From Isoptericola halotolerans (GTDB lineage: Bacteria > Actinomycetota > Actinomycetes > Actinomycetales > Cellulomonadaceae), in NCBI RefSeq assembly GCF_003003075.1, contig NZ_PVTX01000009.1, positions 62,001-126,000 on the forward strand: a stretch of DNA of 64,000 bases. The letters are read 5' to 3'. The notes beneath the pieces were generated by a model that saw nothing but the letters and a program-made list of their open reading frames with translations, was not told the DNA's origin and did not search any database. Made by a program: the position numbers and the translations under genes. The number at the start of each line of letters is the position of its first letter. Within the stretch, counting starts at the first letter, position 1. Shown here piece by piece: positions 50,968-63,718 of this stretch.

Positions 50968-53928
50968 GTGACCCACCCGTTCCGCGACCCCACGCTGCCC
51001 CTGCACGACCGTGCGCGCGACCTGCTCGGGCGGCTCGACCCGGGCGAGCGCGTCGCCATGCTCCACCAGGTCTCCCCCGGCGTCGAGCGTCTGGGGCTGG
51101 CCCCGTTCCGCACCGGCACCGAGGGCCTCCACGGGGTGGCCTGGCTGGGCACGGCGACGGTGTTCCCGCAGCCGGTGGGCCTCGCCGCGACCTGGGACAC
51201 CGAGCTCCTGCGCCGGGTCGGCGACGCCGTCGCGACCGAGGTGCGGGCCAAGCACGCTGCCGACCCCACGATCAGCCTCAACGTGTGGGCACCGGTCGTG
51301 AACCCGCTGCGCCATCCCCGCTGGGGCCGCACCGAGGAGGGCTGGTCGGAGGACGCCCACCTCACGGCCCACCTCGGCGGCGCCTTCGCCGCCGGCCTGC
51401 GCGGCGACCACCCGGCGGTCTGGAAGACGGTCCCGACGCTCAAGCACTTCCTCGCCTACGGCCACGAGACCGACCGCGCCGTGACGAGCTCGAACCTGAC
51501 GCTGCGCACCCTGCACGAGCACGAGCTGGCCGCGTACCGCGGACCGGTCGAGGCGGGTGCGGTCGGAGCCGTCATGCCTGCCTACAACCTCGTCGACGGC
51601 CGGCCCTGCCACGTCTCCGGCGAGCTGTTCGACGAGCTGCGCCGTTGGGCCGACGCATCGCTCGACGGCTCGCTCGCCGTGGTCTCCGACGCCGCGGCGC
51701 CCACCAACCTGGTCACCGGCGAGCGCTACTTCGACGACCACGTCACCTCCCACGCGGCGGCCCTGCGCGCCGGCGTGGACTCCTTCACCGACAACGACGC
51801 CGACGCCGGACCCACCGTCGCGCGGATCACCGCGGCCCTGGACCGCGGGCTCCTCACCGCCGAGGACGTCGACCGGGCCGTGCTCCGGCTCCTCGAGCTG
51901 CGCCTGCGCACCGGCGAGCTCGACGGCGACGCCGACCCGTACGCCCGGATCGGGCCGGACGCGCTCGACCTGCCTGCTCACCGGACGCTCGCGCAGGAGG
52001 CCTCGTCCCGCGCCGTCGTGCTGCTGCGCAACGAGGGCGTCCTGCCGCTCGGGAGGCCGGCAGCGCCGACCCGTGTCGCCGTCGTCGGCCCGCTCGCCGA
52101 CCGCGTGCTCACCGACTGGTACTCCGGCACGCCGCCCTACGCGGTGGACGTCGCCGCCGCGCTCCGCGAGCGGTGGCCCGGTGCGGAGGTCACCGTGGCG
52201 ACCGGCGCGGACGTGGTGGCGCTGCGCTCGACCACGGCGCACGCCTACCTGACGGTCAGCGAGGACGGCGACGCCGGTCCGGTGCTGGCGGCCTCGTCAC
52301 CCGACGCGGCGCCCGCCACCCACCTCGAGGTCACCGACTGGGGAGACGGCCTGCTCACGCTGCGCGCGGTGGCCCGGGACCGCCTGCTGACGGGTGCCGG
52401 ATGGATCGTGCGCGCCACCGCCACGCGGGTCGGCGGCTGGGTCGCCCAGGAGAGCTTCCGCCGCCACCACCACACCGACGGCACCTGGTCCCTCCAGCAC
52501 GTCGGCTCCGGCCGGTGGCTGCGTGTGCAGCACGGCTCCGGCCTCGTCGTCGCGGAGGCGCACTCCCCCGCCGAGGCGGAACGCTTCACCGCGCGCACCG
52601 TCCGCTCGGGCCACGCCGACGTCGCCACGGCGGCCGCCGGGGCCGACGCCGTCGTCGTGGTGGTCGGCAACGACCCCCACCTGGCCGGCCGGGAGACGGA
52701 GGACCGTCCGCACCTGCGCCTGCCCGACGCCGCGGTCGAGGTGTGGCGCACGGCCCGCGAGGCGCACCCCGACGCCGTCCTGGCCCTCGTCTCGAGCTAC
52801 CCGTACGTGCTGGGCGCAGAGACTGCCGACGCCCGCGCGGTCCTGTGGTCCTGTCACGGCGGCCAGGAGCTGGGGCACGGGATCGGCGACGTGCTCGCCG
52901 GTGACGTGGAGCCCGCCGGCCGCCTCGCCCAGACCTGGCCCGCCGCGGGGGCCGACCCGGGGGACCTGCTCGACCACGACCTGGCCGACCAGCACGCCAC
53001 CTACCGGTTCGCCGACGCCGAGCCCGCCTTCGCGTTCGGGCACGGACTGACCTACACGACGGTCGAGTACACCGACCTGGTCCTCGAGCGGTCCGACGTC
53101 GACGCCCCCGCCCCCACGCACGCGCACCCGGCGTACGGCGACGTCCCGGCGGCCCCGGCACGCAGCGTCCGGGCACGGGTCTCGCTGCGCAACACCGGCG
53201 CCCGGCCCGCGCACGAGCTCGTGCAGCTCTACGTGCTGGCCGGCGAGCTCCCCGTGCCCGGTCCGCGGCGGCTGCTCGTCGCCCACGAGCGCGTGGTGCT
53301 GGAGCCGGGCGAGGCCCGCGAGGTGACGCTGGCCTTCGACGTCGCGCGGCTCGCCGTCTGGGACGTGGCCGAGCTGCTGCCCGGCGCCCCGGCGGACTGG
53401 GTCCACGCCGGGGCGCTGCGCGTCCAGCCCGGGTCGTACACCGTGGCGGCGGGGACCTCCGCCGCGGAGCTGCCGGTCCGGGCCGCGCTCCGCGTCACGG
53501 GCTCGGCCCCGCGGGTGCGCAGGATCGTGGACGAACCGCTGCAGGCCCACGCGTTCCACGCCGGCACCGGCGTCGTCGTCGGCGACCTGAGCCGGGAGGC
53601 CGGAGCCTGCGTCGAGGTCCCCGCCGGCGGGTCGCCGGGCGTCGTGCGGTACGACGGAGTGGACCTCGACGGGTGCAGCACCGCGCGCCTGCGCCTCGCC
53701 GCCACCCGGACCGCCGCCTCCCCGGTGCGCCTGGACTGGCGGCCCGCCGGGGAGCGGCACGCTCCGTGGCTTCCCCTCGCGACCGCCGTTGTGCCGCGAC
53801 CCGTGGGCGTCGACAGCCGCTACCGCTGGCAGGAGGCTGCGGCAGCGCTGCACGAGGCGCCCGTGGGGCCCGTCGACGTCCGGGTCACCCTCCCCCCGGG
53901 GGCACGGCTCGCGGCGATCAGCGCCTGA
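50968..53928 (+). CDS. multidomain GH3 glycosidase with beta-trefoil insert
   Basis: Probable beta-glucosidase or beta-xylosidase, 986 residues. The N-terminal GH3 barrel has VFPQPVGLAATWD, TLKHFLAYGHETDR and the nucleophile Asp241 in AVVSDAAAPTNLV. The second GH3 domain starts near 350 (SRAVVLLRNEGVLPLG) and is interrupted at about 415-545 by a fascin-like beta-trefoil (ALRSTTAHAYLTVSEDG, HVGSGRWLRVQHGSGLVVAE), resuming at DAVVVVVGNDPHLAGRETED. A fibronectin-III-like domain (about 735-850) and a C-terminal CBM6-like beta-sandwich (about 860-986) follow. No signal peptide is visible, which is odd for a protein with two possible carbohydrate-binding modules. GTG at 50968; AAAGGA is rather far upstream. 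Confidence 0.85.
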   Translation: MTHPFRDPTLPLHDRARDLLGRLDPGERVAMLHQVSPGVERLGLAPFRTGTEGLHGVAWLGTATVFPQPVGLAATWDTELLRRVGDAVATEVRAKHAADPTISLNVWAPVVNPLRHPRWGRTEEGWSEDAHLTAHLGGAFAAGLRGDHPAVWKTVPTLKHFLAYGHETDRAVTSSNLTLRTLHEHELAAYRGPVEAGAVGAVMPAYNLVDGRPCHVSGELFDELRRWADASLDGSLAVVSDAAAPTNLVTGERYFDDHVTSHAAALRAGVDSFTDNDADAGPTVARITAALDRGLLTAEDVDRAVLRLLELRLRTGELDGDADPYARIGPDALDLPAHRTLAQEASSRAVVLLRNEGVLPLGRPAAPTRVAVVGPLADRVLTDWYSGTPPYAVDVAAALRERWPGAEVTVATGADVVALRSTTAHAYLTVSEDGDAGPVLAASSPDAAPATHLEVTDWGDGLLTLRAVARDRLLTGAGWIVRATATRVGGWVAQESFRRHHHTDGTWSLQHVGSGRWLRVQHGSGLVVAEAHSPAEAERFTARTVRSGHADVATAAAGADAVVVVVGNDPHLAGRETEDRPHLRLPDAAVEVWRTAREAHPDAVLALVSSYPYVLGAETADARAVLWSCHGGQELGHGIGDVLAGDVEPAGRLAQTWPAAGADPGDLLDHDLADQHATYRFADAEPAFAFGHGLTYTTVEYTDLVLERSDVDAPAPTHAHPAYGDVPAAPARSVRARVSLRNTGARPAHELVQLYVLAGELPVPGPRRLLVAHERVVLEPGEAREVTLAFDVARLAVWDVAELLPGAPADWVHAGALRVQPGSYTVAAGTSAAELPVRAALRVTGSAPRVRRIVDEPLQAHAFHAGTGVVVGDLSREAGACVEVPAGGSPGVVRYDGVDLDGCSTARLRLAATRTAASPVRLDWRPAGERHAPWLPLATAVVPRPVGVDSRYRWQEAAAALHEAPVGPVDVRVTLPPGARLAAISA

Positions 53929-53931
53929 GCC

Positions 53932-55197
53932 TCAGACCGTCCGCCCGCCCCGGCACACGTGCCGCACCGCCAGGTCGCGATCGGTCACGACGAGGTCGGC
54001 GCGTCGACCGGCGACGAGCCCGCCGACGTCGTCGAGCCCCAGCACCCCGGCCGGCACCCACGAGGCGCACCGCACCGCCGCGGCGAGCGGGACGCCCGCC
54101 GCCACCGTGGCACGGACGACGTCGACGAGGTGGGCGGTGCCGCCGGCGATCGCGCCACCCTCGGGGTGGTCCGCGTCGACGACACGGGCGACGCCGTCGG
54201 TCACGGTGACCGACATCGGACCGAGCTCGTAAGCGCCGTCCGCCATGCCGGCGGCGGCCATCGCGTCGGTGACGAGCGCGACCTGGTCGACGCCCACCGT
54301 CTGGAGCACCGTACGGACCAGCGCAGGGTCGAGGTGCACGCCGTCCGCGACGAGCTCCACGACCAGGTCGCCCCGGCGCGCCGCGGCCAGGCACGCGGGG
54401 ATCGGGCCCGCTTCCCGGTGGTGCAGCGGCCGCATGGCGTTGAACAGGTGCGTCGCCGTCATGCGCCGCGGCACCTCGGCCTCCCGCAGCCGCGCGACGA
54501 CCTGGGCGACCAGGTCCTCGGCCTCCTGCGTCGTCGCGTCGGTGTGGCCGATCGACGGGACGACGCCGGCGCGCACCAGCGCGTCGGCCACTCCGCCCGC
54601 CCCCGCGACGCCCTCGACGTCGGGGGCGACGGTCATCGTCCGCAGGTGCCCGCGGGCCGCCTCCACCAGCTCGCGCACCAGCGTGACGTCGCCCGCCAGC
54701 AGGTGGGCGGGGTCGTGCGCCCCGCGTCGGGCGGGCGCCAGGAACGGGCCCTCCGCGTGGATCCCGGCCAGCTCTCCGGCGTCGGCCAGGTCGGCCAGGA
54801 GCGCGGCCCGGTCCAGGAGCGTCGCGCGGTCGGCCGTGACCAGCGAGGCGAGCATCGTCGTCGTGCCGTGCCGGCGGTGCTGGTGCACCGCGGTGAGCGC
54901 CTCGTCGTAGGTCGTGGCGTCCGGGAAGCTGGCGCCCCCACCCCCGTGGTCGTGAAGGTCCACCAGACCCGGGAGCACGTAGGTCCCCGGGGGCGGCTCC
55001 TCCGCGGCCAGCACCGCGTCGCCGACGCCCGCGGCAGCCGCGTCCTCCAGCGGCCCGACCCAGACGATGCGGTCGCCGGCGACCACGACGGCGGCGTCCG
55101 GGACCAGCCCCGTGGGCGTGACGACGTCCCCGCGGACGGCGAAGACAGCGGGCGCGGCGGGAGGATCCGTCGGCACGGGCGTGGGTTCGAGGGCCAT
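53932..55197 (-). CDS. nagA: N-acetylglucosamine-6-phosphate deacetylase
   Basis: Deacetylates GlcNAc-6-phosphate to glucosamine-6-phosphate in amino-sugar catabolism and wall recycling. The 421-residue amidohydrolase has the metal motif HDHGGGG (His82, His84), AGIHAEGPFLAPARRGAHDP with the metal Glu, SIGHTDAT and ATHLFNAMRPLHHRE with metal histidines, LVADGVHLDP and the catalytic Asp in LVTDAMAAAGM. ATG at 55197 has GGAGGG close before it. It converges on GH3 with a 3-bp gap and lies downstream of nucS on the same strand, with 53 bp between. No nagB is present in the window. Confidence 0.94.
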   Translation of the reverse strand: MALEPTPVPTDPPAAPAVFAVRGDVVTPTGLVPDAAVVVAGDRIVWVGPLEDAAAAGVGDAVLAAEEPPPGTYVLPGLVDLHDHGGGGASFPDATTYDEALTAVHQHRRHGTTTMLASLVTADRATLLDRAALLADLADAGELAGIHAEGPFLAPARRGAHDPAHLLAGDVTLVRELVEAARGHLRTMTVAPDVEGVAGAGGVADALVRAGVVPSIGHTDATTQEAEDLVAQVVARLREAEVPRRMTATHLFNAMRPLHHREAGPIPACLAAARRGDLVVELVADGVHLDPALVRTVLQTVGVDQVALVTDAMAAAGMADGAYELGPMSVTVTDGVARVVDADHPEGGAIAGGTAHLVDVVRATVAAGVPLAAAVRCASWVPAGVLGLDDVGGLVAGRRADLVVTDRDLAVRHVCRGGRTV

Positions 55198-55250
55198 CCC
55201 TCCATCCTGCACCACGCCCGCGGGGTTAGGAAACTGCCCTGCCAAACAGC

Positions 55251-55946
55251 CTAGAAGAGGCGGGACTCCGGGTCGTCCACGCCTCGCATCGCGTCGTAGT
55301 CCAGGAGGAGGCAACCGATCCCCCGGTCCGTGGCGAGCACCCGGGCCTGCGGCTTGATCTCCTGTGCGGCGAAGACGCCGCGCACCGGGGCCAGCAGCGG
55401 GTCCCGGTTCAGCAGGTCCAGGTAGCGCGTGAGCTGCTCGACACCGTCGATGTCGCCCCGGCGCTTGATCTCGACGGCCACCGTGCCGCCGTCGGGGTGC
55501 TTCGCGAGGATGTCGACCGGGCCGATCGCCGTCATGTACTCGCGGCGCACGAGGGTGTGCCCCGTCCCGAGGAGCTCGATCTGGGCGGCGAGCAGCTCCT
55601 GCAGGTGCGCCTCGACGCCGTCCTTCACGAGCCCCGGGTCCACGCCCAGGTCGTGCGACGAGTCGTGGTGCACCTCGTGCAGGTCGATCTCCAGGCGGTC
55701 GTCCGACTTCTGGTGCTGCACCGTCCACACGGCGGTCACCCCGCGGGCCGCGGCTTCGGCGTCCGGCGCGGAGACCGCGAGCGTGCAGGGCGGGCTCATC
55801 CAGTTCAGCGGCTTGTACGACCCGCCGTCGGAGTGCAGCAGCACGCTGCCGTCGCTCTTGACGACGAGCAGCCGGGTGGCCTGCGGCAGGTGCGCGGTGA
55901 GTCGGCCGGTGTAGCGAGCCGAGCAGCGAGCGACGACGAGTCGCAC
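55251..55946 (-). CDS. nucS: mismatch-specific endonuclease NucS/EndoMS
   Basis: Cuts both strands at mismatches and provides mismatch repair in actinobacteria that lack MutS/MutL. The 231-residue protein has an N-terminal DNA-binding/dimerisation domain ([13 protein letters not shown]) and a C-terminal PD-(D/E)xK nuclease with Asp in [13 protein letters not shown] and Glu-x-Lys in [20 protein letters not shown]. The last residues, DPESRLF, resemble the C-terminal sliding-clamp motif described for mycobacterial NucS. GTG at 55946. It follows the DUF2550 gene and atpC, the usual actinobacterial order. Confidence 0.95.
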   Translation of the reverse strand: MRLVVARCSARYTGRLTAHLPQATRLLVVKSDGSVLLHSDGGSYKPLNWMSPPCTLAVSAPDAEAAARGVTAVWTVQHQKSDDRLEIDLHEVHHDSSHDLGVDPGLVKDGVEAHLQELLAAQIELLGTGHTLVRREYMTAIGPVDILAKHPDGGTVAVEIKRRGDIDGVEQLTRYLDLLNRDPLLAPVRGVFAAQEIKPQARVLATDRGIGCLLLDYDAMRGVDDPESRLF

Positions 55947-55974
55947 GGTCCCCCTTCGGGTGCTGTGTGGTCGG

Positions 55975-56391
55975 TCAGACGACGAGGCCGCGGCGACCCG
56001 GAGGGGCGGACTCGAGCCACGACGCGAGACCGGCGTACGCGCCGGACGACATCGTCAGCTCGAAGTCCACGCCGTCGTAGCGGCAACGGACCAGGTACTG
56101 GTCCACCTGGCCGGCCTGGTCCAGCGGCGCACGACCGGTCACGGTGAGCCGGTCGCGGTGCCAGGTGCGGGTCGGTCGCGGCGCGAGCGACCAGCAGCGC
56201 CACCAGTCGATCCGGCCCACCCCGTACTGGGCGATGCCGGCCGACCACGGTGCCTGCGGTCGGGCAGGCCTCGCACCGCACGGGAACGAGCCCACGCGGC
56301 GCGAGAGCGTGTGCAGGCGCGACGCTCCGAGCACCAGCCCGAGGGCGAGCACCACCGCGATCGTGATGACGATCCCGAGCGCGTACCCCAC
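55975..56391 (-). CDS. DUF2550 family membrane protein
   Basis: A 138-residue protein of unknown function, conserved between atpC and nucS in actinobacteria. One N-terminal helix ([20 protein letters not shown]) is followed by [11 protein letters not shown] and a Trp-rich core ([20 protein letters not shown]) that identify DUF2550. The rest is probably a small cytoplasmic beta-rich domain. GTG at 56391 follows GGGGAG. It lies 13 bp after atpC and 28 bp before nucS, so it is in the same transcript. A link to ATP synthase or DNA repair has not been shown as far as I know. Confidence 0.88.
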   Translation of the reverse strand: MGYALGIVITIAVVLALGLVLGASRLHTLSRRVGSFPCGARPARPQAPWSAGIAQYGVGRIDWWRCWSLAPRPTRTWHRDRLTVTGRAPLDQAGQVDQYLVRCRYDGVDFELTMSSGAYAGLASWLESAPPGRRGLVV

Positions 56392-56404
56392 CGTGCTCCC
56401 CGCC

Positions 56405-56692
56405 TCAGGCCAGCGCGCTCTCGCGGCCGGAGACCTCGGTGATCTCGTCGACGACGATCGTGACGACGTTCGCGTCCACCGAGACGAAGCCTCCGCTGAC
56501 CTGCGCCTCGACCGCCACCTGTCCAGGTGCGGTGGAGACCTTCACGATGCCCGGCCGCAGCACGGCGAGCAGCGGCGTGTGGCCGGCGAGGATGCCGATC
56601 TGACCGTCGGCGGACGGTGCGCTGACCTCGCGCGCCGCGCCGGACCAGACCTTGCGGTCGGCTGCGACGAGGTCGACGTTCAGCTCTGCCAT
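56405..56692 (-). CDS. atpC: F1 ATP synthase epsilon subunit
   Basis: Rotor-stalk subunit that couples to gamma and can inhibit ATP hydrolysis. At 95 residues it has only the N-terminal beta-sandwich (MAELNVDLVAADRKVWSGAA, GQIGILAGHTPLLAVLRPGI); the C-terminal two-helix inhibitory domain of the 135-residue E. coli type is largely absent, as is common in actinobacteria. ATG at 56692. A 16-bp hairpin separates it from atpD, so epsilon and the downstream genes may be expressed at lower level. Confidence 0.95.
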   Translation of the reverse strand: MAELNVDLVAADRKVWSGAAREVSAPSADGQIGILAGHTPLLAVLRPGIVKVSTAPGQVAVEAQVSGGFVSVDANVVTIVVDEITEVSGRESALA

Positions 56693-56727
56693 GTCGGGCT
56701 CCAGAGTTCTTCAGTCGAGGATGGGAG

Positions 56728-56765
56728 GTCGTCCTGCCGGCCCGTTGCCGGGCCGGCAGGACGAC
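56728..56765 (-). terminator. 16-bp hairpin between atpD and atpC
   Basis: Perfect stem: 56728-56743 pairs with 56750-56765 around a 6-nt loop. It fills much of the 97-bp gap. No T-run follows. As atpC, DUF2550 and nucS have no obvious promoter of their own, it is more likely a partial terminator or processing site than a full stop. Confidence 0.7.
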
Positions 56766-56789
56766 GCGGGGGCGTCCGAGGACGAGGGC

Positions 56790-59238
<2,449 letters not shown>

Positions 59239-59242
59239 ACGA

Positions 59243-60871
59243 TCAGGCCTTCTTCTGCACGACGAGCTGCTCCTGCTCGACGTCGGACTGCTCCGCCGCG
59301 GTGTCGCCACCGACGAGCGGGCTGCCATCACCCTTGAGGAACCCGTTGCGGAAGTCGTCGACAGCCGCGGCGAGCGCGTCCTCGGTGTCCTGCTCGAGCT
59401 TGCCGGTCTTCTCGATCGTGCCGAAGACGTCGGTGTTGCGGCGCAGGTGGTCGAGCAGCTCGGACTCGAACCGCTTGACGTCCGGCACCGGGACGTCGTC
59501 GAGCTTGCCCTTGGTGCCGGCCCAGATGGACGCGACCTGCTCCTCGACGGGGTACGGCGTGTACTGCGGCTGCTTGAGCAGCTCCATCAGCACCGCACCA
59601 CGGGCGAGCTGGCCGCGCGAGGCCGCGTCGAGGTCGGAGGCGAACATGGCGAACGCCTCGAGCGAGCGGTACTGGGCGAGCTCGAGCTTCAGCGTGCCGG
59701 AGACCTTCTTCATGGCCTTGACCTGCGCGTCACCACCGACTCGGGAGACGGAGATACCGACGTCGACCGCCGGGCGCTGGTCGGCGTTGAAGAGGTCCGA
59801 CTGCAGGAAGATCTGCCCGTCGGTGATGGAGATGACGTTGGTCGGGATGAAGGCGGACACGTCGTTCGCCTTGGTCTCGATGATCGGCAGGCCCGTCATC
59901 GAGCCGGCACCGAGCTCGTCCGAGAGCTTCGCGCAACGCTCCAGCAGGCGGGAGTGCAGGTAGAAGACGTCACCGGGGTACGCCTCACGGCCCGGCGGAC
60001 GACGCAGGAGCAGCGAGACGGCACGGTAGGCGTCGGCCTGCTTCGACAGGTCGTCGAAGATGATGAGGACGTGCTTGCCGTCGTACATCCAGTGCTGGCC
60101 GATGGCCGAGCCCGTGTAGGGGGCGAGGTACTTGAAGCCGGCCGGGTCGGACGCCGGCGCGGCCACGATCGTCGTGTACTCGAGGGCGCCGGCCTCCTCG
60201 AGCGCACCGCGCACCGAGGCGATCGTCGAGCCCTTCTGACCGATGGCGACGTAGATGCAGCGAACCTGCTTCGTCGGGTCGCCGGACTCCCAGTTGGCCT
60301 TCTGGTTGATGATGGTGTCGACCGCGATCGCCGTCTTGCCGGTCTGGCGGTCACCGATGATCAGCTGTCGCTGGCCGCGGCCCACGGGGATCATCGAGTC
60401 GATCGCCTTGATGCCGGTCTGCAGCGGTTCGTGCACCGACTTGCGCTGCATGACGCCGGGCGCCTGGAGCTCCAGGGCGCGACGTCCGTCGGTCTCGACC
60501 TCGCCGAGGCCGTCGATCGGGTTGCCCAGCGGGTCGACGACGCGACCCAGGTAGCCCTCGCCCACCGGGACCGAGAGCACCTCGCCGGTGCGGCGGACCT
60601 CCTGGCCCTCCTCGATGCCGGTGAACTCGCCGAGGACGACGACACCGATCTCGCGGACGTCCAGGTTCAGCGCGAGGCCCAGCGTGCCGTCCTCGAAACG
60701 GAGCAGCTCGTTGGCCATGGCGCCGGGAAGGCCCTCGACGTTGGCGATACCGTCGGCGGCGAAGGTGACGCGACCGACCTCCTCGGTCACCGCGCCCTCG
60801 GGCTCGTAGGACTTCACGAAGCTGTCCAGAGCGGCGCGGATCTCCTCCGGCCTGATCGTCAGCTCAGCCAT
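59243..60871 (-). CDS. atpA: F1 ATP synthase alpha subunit
   Basis: Non-catalytic nucleotide-binding subunit of F1. The 542-residue protein has Walker [11 protein letters not shown], the [17 protein letters not shown]-type segment ([20 protein letters not shown]) and [19 protein letters not shown] near the C-terminal domain, all standard. The C-terminal 30 residues are an extra acidic/Gln-rich tail common in actinobacteria. ATG at 60871. It lies 79 bp after atpH. Confidence 0.98.
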   Translation of the reverse strand: MAELTIRPEEIRAALDSFVKSYEPEGAVTEEVGRVTFAADGIANVEGLPGAMANELLRFEDGTLGLALNLDVREIGVVVLGEFTGIEEGQEVRRTGEVLSVPVGEGYLGRVVDPLGNPIDGLGEVETDGRRALELQAPGVMQRKSVHEPLQTGIKAIDSMIPVGRGQRQLIIGDRQTGKTAIAVDTIINQKANWESGDPTKQVRCIYVAIGQKGSTIASVRGALEEAGALEYTTIVAAPASDPAGFKYLAPYTGSAIGQHWMYDGKHVLIIFDDLSKQADAYRAVSLLLRRPPGREAYPGDVFYLHSRLLERCAKLSDELGAGSMTGLPIIETKANDVSAFIPTNVISITDGQIFLQSDLFNADQRPAVDVGISVSRVGGDAQVKAMKKVSGTLKLELAQYRSLEAFAMFASDLDAASRGQLARGAVLMELLKQPQYTPYPVEEQVASIWAGTKGKLDDVPVPDVKRFESELLDHLRRNTDVFGTIEKTGKLEQDTEDALAAAVDDFRNGFLKGDGSPLVGGDTAAEQSDVEQEQLVVQKKA

Positions 60872-60950
60872 TGCTCTTCTCCTGTCGTGGCCGCGTCTGC
60901 GACCGAACGTTCATCTGCGCCGACCGGTGGCCGGCTGGGCGTCGAATGGA

Positions 60951-61765
60951 TCAGCCGGCCAGCCGGCGACGGGCGTCAGCCAGGCGGGACAGCACGGTGG
61001 AGTCGACGACGTCTGCGCCGACCTGGATTCGCAGCCCGCCGACGACGGCCGGGTCGACCGTCACGTTGAGCTGCACGGGGCGGCCGTAGGCGCGCTCGAG
61101 GATCTCGCCGAGACGCTGCTCCTGTGCCACGGTCAGCACCGAGCCGCTCGTCACGGTGGCGACGAGGCGCCGGCGACGTTCGGCCGCCACGTCCCCGTAC
61201 CAGGTGAGGGTCGGCACGAACCGGCGACCCCGCAGCGTCGTGGTGGCGCGACGCACCAGCGCCAGCGTGACCTCGTCGACCTTGCCCTCGACCAGCGCGT
61301 CGACCAGTGCCGTGCGGCGGGCCGGGTCGGTGGTCTCGTCCGACAGGATCTGCCGGGCGTCACGCTGACCGACCAGCGCACGCGTCAGGTGGAAGAGCTC
61401 GTCCTCCACCGTCTCCAGCGCACCCCGCGACTCGGCCCCGGCCAGCAGCGCGTCGACGCCGAGGCGCTCGACGGCGTCGACCAGGTCGGCGTCGTGCGAC
61501 CAGCGCGACCGGGCGAGACCCGACACGAGGTCGACCACGCGCTCGTCGAACCCGCCGGCCAGCACGGCCGACACGACACGTGCCTTGTCCTCGCCGTTCC
61601 GCGACGGGTCCCCGAGCGAGCGGCGCAGCGCAGCGGACCCGTCGAGAGCGGTCACCACGGCGAACAGCTGCTCGCCGAGCGTGACCGACTCGCCGGCCGC
61701 AGACCGCAGCACCGGCTCGAACCGCTCCTGGGCCGCTGCCAGCGATGCTCCGCTCGTCCCTCGCA

Positions 61766-61766
<1 letters not shown>
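60951..61766 (-). CDS. atpH: F1 ATP synthase delta subunit
   Basis: Peripheral stalk subunit linking F1 to the b subunits. The 271-residue protein is longer than the E. coli form (about 177), which is normal for actinobacteria. The C-terminal part (VATVTSGSVLTVAQEQRLGE, then GGLRIQVGADVVDSTVLSRL) is the diagnostic OSCP/delta region. ATG at 61766 overlaps the atpF stop (TGATG), so the two are translated together. Confidence 0.95.
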
Positions 61767-62667
<901 letters not shown>

Positions 62668-62687
62668 TCAGGGAGCCGACCGGAGGG

Positions 62688-63539
62688 TCAGTGCTCCTCC
62701 TCCAGCGACAGGGAGATGTAGACCGCGGCGAGCAGGGCGAAGATGTACGCCTGCAGCCCCGCGACCAGAAGTTCGAACAGGGTGATGGCGAACCCGCCGA
62801 CGAGCGTCAGCGCACCGATCCCCTTGAGAGCCGGGGCCGCCTCGAGCAGGAAGAACTGCGTCGCGGCGAAGCACAGCACGAGCATGATGTGCCCGGCGAT
62901 CATGTTGGCCGCGAGTCGCAGCGCGAGCGAGAGCGGGCGGACCACGAGGATCTGCAGCGCCTCGATCGGCGTGACGATCAGGTAGATCGGCCACGGGATC
63001 CCCGGCGGGAACAGGTTGTTCTTCAGGTAGCCGCCCAGCCCGTGCTGCCGGATGCCCACCCACCAGTAGGTCACGAAGACCCACAGGGCGAGCACCAGCG
63101 GCAGGCCGATCCGGGCGGTGCCGGCCATGTTGAGGAACGGGATCACACCCGTGAGGTTGAAGACGAGGATCGCCAGGAAGATGGTCGTCAGCATCGGCAC
63201 GAAGCGCCGTGCGTTCACCTTGCCGAGGATCTCCTCCGCGATCTGGACCCGGACGAAGTCGAGGATCATCTCGATCGCGCCCTGGAAGCGACCGGGCACG
63301 AGCTTGGCCCGGCGAGCGGCCACGACGAAGACCGTGAGCAGGAAGATCATCGCGACGACGCGGATGATCCAGATCCGGTCGATCTGGAAGATCGTGTCCT
63401 CGAACAGGATCGCCGGGGGGAAGAACTCGTCGATGGACGGCACGTGGAAGCCGCCCTCACCTTCGGTGGCGGCGAGCAGCGTGGGGGTCGCTGACGTAAA
63501 CAGGAGGACTCCCGGAGGTCGATGGTCTTCTCGGCGCAT
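62688..63539 (-). CDS. atpB: Fo ATP synthase subunit a
   Basis: Stator channel for protons against the c-ring. About 283 residues with five to six helices. The essential arginine is in LSLALRLAANMIAGHIML, and the C-terminal helices (FELLVAGLQAYIFALLAAVY) are conserved. The start is uncertain: ATG at 63539 leaves a short leader if TAGGCT (63591-63596, minus) is the -10; an ATG at 63578 would add 13 residues unlike other AtpB proteins. It lies 98 bp upstream of atpE. Confidence 0.92.
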   Translation of the reverse strand: MRREDHRPPGVLLFTSATPTLLAATEGEGGFHVPSIDEFFPPAILFEDTIFQIDRIWIIRVVAMIFLLTVFVVAARRAKLVPGRFQGAIEMILDFVRVQIAEEILGKVNARRFVPMLTTIFLAILVFNLTGVIPFLNMAGTARIGLPLVLALWVFVTYWWVGIRQHGLGGYLKNNLFPPGIPWPIYLIVTPIEALQILVVRPLSLALRLAANMIAGHIMLVLCFAATQFFLLEAAPALKGIGALTLVGGFAITLFELLVAGLQAYIFALLAAVYISLSLEEEH

Positions 63540-63718
63540 ACCCCACGGAGTGGGCACGCCGTCGGACCTGGCCGTCATGGATTCGGGTACAGCCTACCGG
63601 ATGCTCGGCCGTGCTCCGACACTCTCCACGGCCGACCGAGGCTGGAATCCTGCGCCTTGTGAACGACGGCACTTTCTTCGACCGGCGCGCCGTCCCGACA
63701 CGGGCGACGACGCGGCGC
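63540..63718 (-). promoter_or_regulatory. gap before atpB, possible atp promoter
   Basis: A 179-bp gap between the AtpI-like stop and atpB. TAGGCT (63591-63596 read on the minus strand) is a possible -10 with no convincing -35. This may be an internal promoter for the ATP synthase operon. No hairpin terminator is evident after the AtpI-like gene. Confidence 0.35.

Noticed and set aside
53932-55197. nagA as part of the GH3 sugar locus
   Set aside because: It is convergent with GH3, has no copy of the LacI operator and is better placed behind nucS.
63540-63578. Upstream atpB start at 63578
   Set aside because: It adds residues unlike other AtpB N-termini and would leave almost no leader after the candidate -10; kept as an alternative only.
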